Assembly (NCBI GenBank): GCA_011799875.1
Contig: CM022298.1
Span: forward strand, 51,776,434 to 51,840,433
Length of the DNA stretch: 64,000 nucleotides
DNA from: Thinopyrum elongatum
Lineage: Eukaryota > Streptophyta > Magnoliopsida > Poales > Poaceae
Direction: 5' to 3'
The notes under the pieces were generated by a model, which ran no database searches, had not been told where the DNA came from, and worked only from the letters and a program-made list of their open reading frames with translations. The position numbers and the translations under genes are program-made. Positions 57,048-64,000 of the stretch are shown here, in pieces (the stretch's first letter is position 1; each line of letters opens with the position of its first letter).

Positions 57048-59930
57048 GTATTGTAGGTGCCCCAGTTGCAAGTCCACCCTTCGGTCACATCTAGGCTTGT
57101 AATTGTAGCTAGTTGTAGTTGACCCAGTTACAAGTTCACCCTGTTGACTCACAACTAGGCCCGTAATTTGTTCTCGTCCTAGTTGTAATCCCACCATCCA
57201 CTCGCAACTGGGATCGTATTTGTTGTTTGCTCAGTTGCAAGTCCACCTTTGACTCGCACCTCACCCTGTCGTTGTAGATGTCACAGTTGCAAGTCCTTGT
57301 TTGACTCGCAACTGGCCCCGTAGTTGTTTTGCCATCCCATTTACAACTCAATCATCGAGTCACAACTGGGCTCGTAGTTGTTTGTTGTCATAGTTACAAG
57401 TTCACCCCGACTCGCAACTAGAACAGTAGTTTGTTCTGCTCCTAGCTGCGAGTCCATTCTCGACTCGCAACTTGGGTCCCAAAGTATTTGTCCCAGTTGC
57501 AAGTCCACCCTCAACTCGCATCTGGGATTGTAGTTGTATGTGCCCCAGTAGCAAGTCCACCCTCGACTCGCACCTAGGCTTGTCGTTGTAGTTGCCCCAG
57601 CTTCAAGTCCACCCTCGACTCGCAACTGGTGCCTGTAGTTGTAGTTATCCCATCTGCAAGTCCACCCTCGACACGCAACTGAGCTCATAGTTTGTTTTCA
57701 TTCCAGTTGCAAGCCAGCCACCGACTCGCAACTAGGCCCACATTTGTCGTTCCCTCAGTTGCAAGTCCACCTTCGACTCAATAATGGCCACATAGTTGTA
57801 GGTGTCCATATTGCAAGTAAATGTTTGACTCGCAACTGGCCCTGTAGTTGTTTTGTTGCCCCATTTACAACTCAATCCCCGACTCGCAACTGGGCCCCAT
57901 AGTTGTAGGTGTCCCAATTGCATGTCCACACCCGACTCGCAACTAGAACCGCAGTGTGCTCTCCTCCCAGCTACGAGTCCACCCTCGACTCGCAACTGGG
58001 GCTCAAAAATATTTGTCCTAGTTGCAAGTCCAACCTCAACACGCAACTGAGATTGTATTGTAGGTGCCCCAGTTGCAAGTCCACCCTGAGGTCACAACTG
58101 GGCTTGTAATTGTAGGTGCCCTAATTGAAGTCGACCCTCAACTTGCAACTAGGGCATGTAGTTGTTGATGACCCAGTTACAAGTTCACCCTATTGACTCG
58201 CAACTGGGCCCATAATTTGTTCTCGTCCTAGTTACAATCCAACCATCCACCCGCAACTAGGCTCGTATTTGTTGTTTCCTCAGTTGCAAGTCCACCTTTG
58301 ACTCTCACCTGGCCCTGTCATTGTTGATGTCCCAATTGCATGTCCTTGTTTGATTCGCAACTGGCCCCATAGTTGTTTTGTCATCCCATTTACAACTCAA
58401 TCCTCGACTCGCAACTAGGCCCCGTAGTTGTTTGTTGTCAGAGTTGCAAGTTCACCGTGACTCGCAACTAGAACAGTAGTTTGTTCTCCTCGTAGCTGCG
58501 AGTCCACTCTCGACAAGCAACTAGGGTCCCATTGTATTTTTCCTAGTTGCAAGTCCACCCTCAACTCACATATGGGTTTGTAGTTGTAGGTTCCCCAGTT
58601 GCAAGTCCACCCTCGACTCACAACTAGACTTGTAGTTGAATTTACCCCAGCTGCAAGTCCACCCTCGATTCGCAACTGGGCTTGTCGTTGCCCCAGCTAC
58701 AAGTCCACCCTCGACTGGCAATCAGGCTTGTCGTTGTAGTTGCCCCAGGTACATGTCCACCCTCGACTCTCAACTGGGGCTTGTAATTGTAGTTGTCCCA
58801 GCTACAACTCCATGCTCGAGTCACAACTGGTCTCATAGTTTGTTTTCATCCTAGTTGCAAGCTTGCCACCGACTCGCAACTAGGCCCACATTTGTCGTTG
58901 CCTCAGTTGCAAGTCCACCTTCGAATCAACAATCGCCACATAGTTGTAGGTGTCCCTATTACAAGTCCATGTTCGACTCGCAACTAGCCCCATAGTTATT
59001 TTATCGTCCCATTTGCAACTCAAGCCCCGACTCGCAAATAGGCCCCATAGTTGTTTGTTGTCATAGTTGGAAGTCCACCCTCGACTCGCAACTGCAATTT
59101 TAGTTTGTTCTCCTTCCAATAGCGAGTCGACCCTTGAATCGCAACTGGGGTCCTATAGTATTTGTCCCAGTTAGTTGCAAGTCCACCCTTGAGTCGCAAC
59201 AGGGATTGTAGTTTAGGTGCCCCAGTTGCAAGTCCACCCTCGACTCGCAACTGGGTCTTATAGTTGTAGTTTCCCCAGTTGCAAGTGCACCCTCAACTTG
59301 TGACTAGCCCGTAGTTTCTTTTCATCCCAGTTGCAAGCCCACTACCTGACTCGCAACTGGACCCATATTTGTTGTTGCCTCAGTTGCAAGTCCACCTTCG
59401 ACTCACTACTAGCCCCATAGTTGTAGGTGTCCCAATTACAAGTCCACGTTTGACTCGCAACTGACCCTGCAGTTGTTTTGTCGTCCCATTTGCAACTCAA
59501 GCCCCGACTCACAACTCGGTCTCGTAGTTGTTTATTGTCATAGTTGCAAGTCCACCCTCGAGTCACAACTAGAACCGTAGTTTGTTCTCCTCCCCAGTTG
59601 CGAGTCCACCCTCGAATCGCAACTGGGGTCCCATAGTATTTGTTCCTGTTGCAAGTCCATTCTCAACTAGCAACTGGGATTGTAGTTCTAGGGGCCCTGG
59701 TTCCAAGCCCACCCTCAATTCACAACTGATCTTATAGTTGTAGTTGCTCCAGTTGCAAGTCCACCCTCGACTCGCAACTAGGCTCGTGATTTGTTTTCAT
59801 CCTAGTTGCAAACCCACCATCGACTCGGGCATGTTTATCGTCCCAGTTGCAATTCCAAACTCGACATGAAACCGGGCCACCTTTTTTGTCTCAGTTGCAA
59901 GTCCACTCTCGACACGCTACTGAGGCCCGC
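57048..59930 (+). repeat. Hairpin-monomer tandem array, right part
   Basis: Monomer starts measured at 57492, 57544, 57596, 57649, 57702 and 57754 give a period of 52-53 bases. In each, CCCAGTTGC(A/G)AGTC pairs with GACTCGCAACTGGG across a 7-base loop CACCCTC, a 14-bp stem with at most one mismatch in the best copies. A variant monomer with CCCATTT(A/G)CAACTCAA occurs at 57336, 57860, 58385, 59008 and 59485, so the higher-order period is 524, 525, then 623 and 477 bases: about 10, 10, 12 and 9 monomers. By length the whole array is about 74 monomers with the left part. Isolated monomers persist at about 60460 and 60615. Confidence 0.92.
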
Positions 59931-61154
59931 CCCTTTTTTATCTATGTTTTCTTGTTTTTGCTAACTTTTTTGAATTCGTGAACGTTTATTCAAATTTGTT
60001 AATTCCTTTATGAAATGTTCATCGTGTATTTATAATTGATCATGTACTTTAGTAAGAAAATTCATTTCATTCTAAAAAATGTCAATCATAAATTTTAAAA
60101 TGCTTTATCGTGTGTTTCATAAAATAGTTGCCGTGTATCTAAAAAATGTATGTCAAAAATGTTCATCGGACAATTGTTTTTTTAAAGATATACAGTATAT
60201 AGAAAAGTATATTTTTTCATGCACACATGTTATTTTTGCTCTCGTGCACCCACAAGCACGTGTGCCTCTTTTGGTAAAACAACCACATGTGTAGACGTGG
60301 TGTGGTATCAGAAAGACACGAGGGCCCTAATACTTACTACTCCGCTTTTTCTTTTATTTTTTGCCCTTTTTAGCTTTTTATTAGAGCATATTTGGCCCTT
60401 TTTAGCTACTTAACGTTGTTTGTTTTTTATTTTCTGGGCCCAACCCATTTTTATAAATGTCCCAGTTGCAAGCCCATCTTCGACTCATTTTTGATTTTTT
60501 TCGAAAGATCTGCAACCGAGTCAGAGGGACCAAAGTTTTCATATGTTATTTTCTTTTGAGAAAGACACCATTTATATGATTTTGAGTTCCCAATCCATTT
60601 TTCAAATGTCCCGGTTGCAAGCCCATCTTCAAACAATTTTTTATTTTTTCTGAAAGATATGCAACAAAGTCGGAGGGACAAAAATTTTCATGTGTTATTT
60701 TCTTTTGAAAAAACCACCATTTATAAGATTTTTATTTCCCAACCCATTGAGTTAGTTCCCCATCTTTTTTTCGAAATCTCATAGTTGTATACAAATGAGG
60801 CACACCCTTTTGAGTCTTACCCTTTTGTATAATAGGCTAGTTTGTTTACCAATTCAAAAAATATTCTAGAATTTTAAAAAATGCATTTTAAAAAATTGCA
60901 ACACTCTAGACATTCAAAGAAAAGATTTAAAAAAATGATCGCACTTGCTCGACAATGATGCTCAATTGTCGGATTATAAAGAGGCTGTTATAAATAACAT
61001 ATTGTTTTGTGAATTAATGGATGTGGAGGATGAGGCTATCCTCCTTTTCATCAGAAATAAAGAGACAATTCATATACTTTTTTCCATAGCCTCTGTTTTC
61101 AAGTGGTGTACTTTGGCAGTGTAATCACACCAGAGGATTGGACAATGTTGGCGC
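59931..61154. other. T-rich intergenic DNA with stray array monomers
   Basis: Two sequences containing CCCAGTTGCAAGCCCATCTT / CCCGGTTGCAAGCCCATCTT lie at about 60462 and 60612, in a direct repeat of roughly 150 bases that also shares a CGAAAGAT(C/A)TGCAAC-like part. No gene is supported. Confidence 0.5.
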
Positions 61155-62190
61155 CGTCTCCTCGCAGCGCCTCTCTTCTTCTATCTCTGATTACTCTTCC
61201 TCTTGTGGTTTCTCTCAAACACACACTCATGGAAGAAACTCCTAGGAAACACACACGCGCGCGCGCGCACACATGCCCAGAACATGTCTCTAGGCACTAA
61301 CAAACCCCTACATGCATGCACGTCTAGCACGCAGCTCCACTCAACGGCCACATGACTCGGCCAGCGAATATGCAAACCGGTAGAGCCACAAATCCACTTA
61401 CGCATGCACCTAGACCTATTCTCATGCTGCTAACTAACTCACCAAATTCCACTACTAACTTGTGTGTATACACATTAACTCATCTCCACGTGAGTACACA
61501 GCCGCAGCCTAGTAGCTGGACACGACTACATGCATGAAACAAAATATGATGAAAAACTAAAGAACAAGGTTAACTCTAACAATCACCCCCTTAACCTTGT
61601 TGTCGCTTATTCCTCTCTTGAAGCCCATGGTCGCCGATGTCGTCGGTGCGACACGGAGACGGCCGCGAATGCCATCTTGTAAAGCCGATTGCCACCGTCG
61701 CCGTTGGCTTCAATGAGAGCCGCACCTCGTGCGCCTTCACCATGAGCGCGCTGCCGTGGCACACTCGCTGCCGCATGTTTGCCACCAGTGCCATAACTCG
61801 CCGGTGACTCGCCTCCATGTTCGTTGCCGGTGACGCAACTCGCCGGTGACTCGCCTCCATGTTGCCGACGATGACGCACCTTGTCGACGACTCGGACATA
61901 GAACTCCTCGTGGAAATGCCCTCCGCTCCATGGCCATCACCTTCTTGCCGCTGGTGCCGCAACTTACCGGGCAGAACACCTCTCTCCATCGCTCGTGACG
62001 CTGCTCGACGATGATGAAGAACCAGTCCTTGACACGCGAGGCTCTCGTGCATCACCACCTCGCGGCAGTCGCGTCGCGTCGAACTCCGCCTGCACCGTAT
62101 GGGCGAGGTTGAGCCCCTCCGGGGACCCGACGAACTTGGTGGAGTGCGCGAACCATCTTCGGCCATGGCTCTGAATACCAAATGTTGGGT
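61155..62190 (-). mobile_element. Remnant of a small LTR retrotransposon (Copia-like, possibly LARD/TRIM)
   Basis: On the minus strand an LTR end CCCAACA (plus 62183-62189) is followed after two bases by TGGTATTCAGAGCCATGG (62163-62180), a clear initiator-Met-type primer site. About 570 bases later a purine tract AAGGTTAAGGGGGTGAT (61582-61598) precedes TGTTAGAGTTAACC, the start of a second LTR (61581 and below). The interior frame (61591-62181) is open but has repeated short phrases (GGAGGCGAGTCACCGGCGAG occurs twice), no gag motif, and is not called as a gene. The outer ends of both LTRs were not found; the left limit is approximate. Confidence 0.6.
61249..61273. repeat. (AC)n(GC)n microsatellite
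   Basis: A short alternating purine-pyrimidine run, ACACAC then GCGCGC then ACACA, inside the LTR of the remnant element. Confidence 0.8.
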
Positions 62191-62437
62191 TTGCCCAGGA
62201 GAAAGAAGGAAAACACACGCACATAAAAGGTAGATCTCAAATCGCTTCTTTATGGCAACCTTGACGAAATGTTGTTAGTACTGGACGTGCATGCAGAGCT
62301 CGTTAAGCAACCATGTCATTGTCATTCCGGCAACGAGCGGCCAACACAGAGCATCCAACGCGCAATGACATCGTGTGGGTAGCCAGCGAGCGAGCAGACC
62401 ACGGGCGCGAGGGCGGTGGAGCGAAACGACGACGACA
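62191..62437. other. Short intergenic or LTR remainder before the membrane-protein fragment
   Basis: May contain the rest of the right LTR of the remnant element and the promoter of the fragment at 62438. No boundary is visible. Confidence 0.35.
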
Positions 62438-62657
62438 ATGGCGCGTGTCGACGGCGGCGCACTGGCGTTCTGCGTCCTCGACGACCTGCTGGGCCGGGTG
62501 GCGTTCCTCGCGGCCCACCCGCTGCACGCCGCCTACGCGGTCTTCTTCTACCGCAGCCTGCTCGCGCTCGCCGCCTTCTTCTGCCAGCTGCTCTTCTCCA
62601 CGGCGCTCCTGCTGGTCGTGCTCCTCACCGCCGCCCCGTACGTCGCGCCGGGGTGGT
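62438..62657 (+). pseudogene. N-terminal fragment of an unknown membrane-protein gene
   Basis: The frame starts MARVDGGALAFCVLDDLLG in good ATG context (ACAATGGCG) and continues with two hydrophobic segments (about residues 17-42 and 48-66, LLALAAFFCQLLFSTALLLVVLLTAAP). It then runs into LTR sequence and stops at 62684-62686. The beginning resembles a group of plant proteins with an N-terminal pair of membrane helices, but I cannot name the family. The open GC-rich frame and its abrupt loss of character at about 62657 indicate a gene cut by the Copia insertion; the rest, if present, is beyond the right edge. Confidence 0.55.
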
Positions 62658-62924
62658 CTGTGTTGAACATGTCTACATGTACGTAGGTCTAGGTCTTGTA
62701 TGCAGCACCTGTTATGTCGGTCTCCCTCTGTATGTACGTGTATCATATGAGACACGATATAATACACGATACCGGTCGCACCCTTTGTACCTATATATAT
62801 GTGCCTAGTGCACGATCAATAATATATCGATGCACCAAATCATTCTCTATATTGTATCTATCGCAAGTCGATCCTCTCCCGCTTCCGCCTAACCCTAGCC
62901 GCCGCCGCCTCGGGCCGCCACTGC

Positions 62925-63245
62925 CGCCACGATCTGCCGCCGCCGCCGCCGCCCCACGCCGCCACCGCCTCCCCGCGCCGCGCATCTTCTCCCGCGCCGC
63001 GCCCCCCCCTCCCCTGCCGCGCCGCCTCCCCTCGCCGCGCCGCACCTCCGCCGCGCCTAGCCGCCGCCGCGCTCTGCCGCCGCCACCGCCGCCCCACGCC
63101 GCCGCAGCCTCCCCGCGCCGCGTATCTCCTCCCGTGCCTAGCCGCCGCCGCCTCCCCGCGCCGCGCTTCTCCTCCCGCACCGCGCCTCCCTCCCCTGCCG
63201 CGCCGCCTCCCCTCGCCGCGCCGCACCTCCGCCGCGCCGCATCAC
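62925..63245. repeat. GCC-rich leader with internal duplication
   Basis: A block from about 62995 (CGCGCCGCGCCCCCCCCTCC) through CCGCACCTCCGCCGCGCC is repeated with small changes at about 63175-63238, and shorter CCGCCGCCGCC units fill the space between. Confidence 0.75.
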
Positions 63246-63257
63246 CGCCGAGCGACC

Positions 63258-64000
63258 ATGTCTTCCTCCGCCTCCTCCTACTCCAACCCCTTCGCCGGGC
63301 CGGACCCCGCTGACATCCAGCAGCAGCATGCCACCCCACCCTGGACGTATGGCACCAACCCGTGGACGGGCGTCGTACACGCGTACTCGATGCCGGTCCC
63401 TCGGGCTCCCGCTCCGGGCATCCTTGGTCCGGCGAGCCACCAGGCGCTCTTCACCGCGCAGAACGCCGCTCCCTACAGCGGCTACGGTGCCGCACCCGCG
63501 CCCGCGCCTACCTATGGCGCCGCGCCTGCCTACGGTGCCTACGGCGCCACTCCCGCGCCGGCATACGGAGGGTTTTTCCCTCCCCAGGTGCCGCCGCCGT
63601 GGGACCCGACCCTCCTCGCTGCTCTGCACTCGGCTCCGTCACCAAGTACCTATGGTGGCGGAGGTGACTGGTACATGGACTCGGGCGCCACCGCTCACAT
63701 GACTGCTCATCCCGGTAACCTCACATCTTCCACTCTCGCTCATACTTCCACTCGCATCAACGTTGGTAACGGTTCCTCTTTACCCATTATACATGTCGGT
63801 CATATGTCGTTTCCTTCTACTTCTACTCCCATTAACATGTCTAATGTTCTTGTTTCCCATAAGCTAGTTACCAACCTTGTCTCTGTTCGTCGCCTTGCTT
63901 GTGAGAATCCTATCACTGTTGAATTTGACGACCTTGGCTTTTCGGTGAAGGACGCCCGTACATGGATGGTACTCCACCGATGTGACAGCCCGGACGAGCT
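63258..64000 (+). CDS. Copia polyprotein, N-terminal part lacking the usual gag core; open to the window edge
   Basis: At least 247 codons are open. Residues 1-135 are rich in Ala, Pro, Gly and Tyr, with loosely repeated YGAAPAPA-type units (about 76-104). From residue 138 the protein is typical Copia: WYMDSGATAHMTAH (protease active site DSG at 141-143), then INVGNGSSLPIIHVGHMSF and SVRRLACENPITVEFDDLGFSVKD, the start of the GAG-pre-integrase region. The usual gag helical core and the CCHC knuckle are missing between the leader and the protease, so this copy has lost most of gag or starts downstream of it. The wording after the protease is closest to the Hopscotch/Retrofit/Ale-type lineages (family memory). 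Confidence 0.75.
   Translation, partial: MSSSASSYSNPFAGPDPADIQQQHATPPWTYGTNPWTGVVHAYSMPVPRAPAPGILGPASHQALFTAQNAAPYSGYGAAPAPAPTYGAAPAYGAYGATPAPAYGGFFPPQVPPPWDPTLLAALHSAPSPSTYGGGGDWYMDSGATAHMTAHPGNLTSSTLAHTSTRINVGNGSSLPIIHVGHMSFPSTSTPINMSNVLVSHKLVTNLVSVRRLACENPITVEFDDLGFSVKDARTWMVLHRCDSPDE

Larger units (their letters stand above)
62658..64000 (+). mobile_element. Ty1/Copia element, 5' part, running off the right edge
   Basis: A probable LTR begins TGTTGAACATGTC near 62661 (limits uncertain), has TATATATATG at 62792-62801 and leads into a GCC-rich leader with AACCCTAGCCGCC. A polyprotein frame opens at 63258 with a Copia-type protease motif. No clear primer site was found, so the LTR's inner end (about 62866) is tentative and part of the leader may be deleted. 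Confidence 0.7.

Noticed and set aside
57048..59930. CRISPR-like array (regular repeats with spacers)
   Set aside because: Repeats vary strongly, spacers are themselves similar to each other, no cas genes exist, and the surroundings are plant nuclear DNA. It is a higher-order tandem repeat.
61591..62181. 196-codon minus-strand frame as a gene
   Set aside because: It starts inside the primer-site region of the small LTR element and is made largely of short repeated phrases; no gag motif was seen.
62696..63339. Long Pro/Arg-rich frames on both strands
   Set aside because: They are created by the CCGCCG-rich leader of the Copia element; they have no domain and contain the leader duplication.
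1..64000. tRNA or rRNA genes
   Set aside because: No cloverleaf with A/B boxes or rRNA core sequence was noticed; the tRNA-like matches are only the primer-binding sites of LTR elements.

Overview
This window is nuclear DNA from a grass of the wheat tribe (Triticeae). The evidence is its mobile-element content: an Angela/WIS/BARE-type Copia element, an Athila-like gypsy element with a tRNA-Asp type primer site, CACTA transposons, Stowaway MITEs, and the very small share of ordinary genes. Most of the 64 kb is transposable elements, several nested in one another. I found exact target-site duplications (TSDs) for most of the large insertions. No tRNA, rRNA or CRISPR array was seen.

Layout. 1-3918: the 5' end of a minus-strand Ty3/gypsy element (LTR, primer site, broken gag-protease frame). 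4380-4877: a small coiled-coil ORF, followed by a degenerate TTAACTGAA-rich tract. 5550-15937: a CACTA element (TSD TAT) with a decayed minus-strand gene that joins a Ptta/En/Spm-type region to an Ulp1-like region; it is split by a 4.1 kb LTR-type insertion (7650-11728, TSD CGCAC). 16167-16853: an intact unknown coiled-coil ORF. 19076-20118: a cytosolic sulfotransferase gene with one frameshift. 20191-21440: a diverged duplication of its upstream flank, then a LINE-like repeat. 23769-23935: a hAT-type MITE (TSD GTTCTAAT). 24404-25639: a Harbinger-like element (TSD TAA) carrying an intact AP2/ERF-like ORF.

28621-36121: a second CACTA (TSD CAT) with a broken TNP2-type transposase, a long hairpin beside it and about six copies of a ~331-bp tandem repeat. 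37440-38449 and 57048-59930: one tandem array of ~52-bp monomers, each able to fold into a 14-bp-stem hairpin and arranged in ~525-bp higher-order units. The array is split by an 18.6-kb Copia element (TSD GTATT). The 3' LTR of that Copia was in turn hit by a non-autonomous Athila-like element (38957-48792, TSD CGGCC), whose own LTR was hit by a solo LTR (40074-42194, TSD GTTTC). 61155-62190: a remnant of a small LTR element. 62438-62657: the N-terminal fragment of a membrane-protein gene cut off by another Copia element that runs off the right edge.

The genes do not form an operon or pathway. The only candidates for host genes are the two small coiled-coil ORFs, the sulfotransferase, the AP2-like ORF (probably transposon-borne) and the truncated membrane protein. 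The most unusual signals are the hairpin-monomer array, the 39-bp inverted repeat at 31974-32090 whose six mismatches all become G-U pairs in a minus-strand RNA, and the AP2-like ORF inside a Harbinger-like element.
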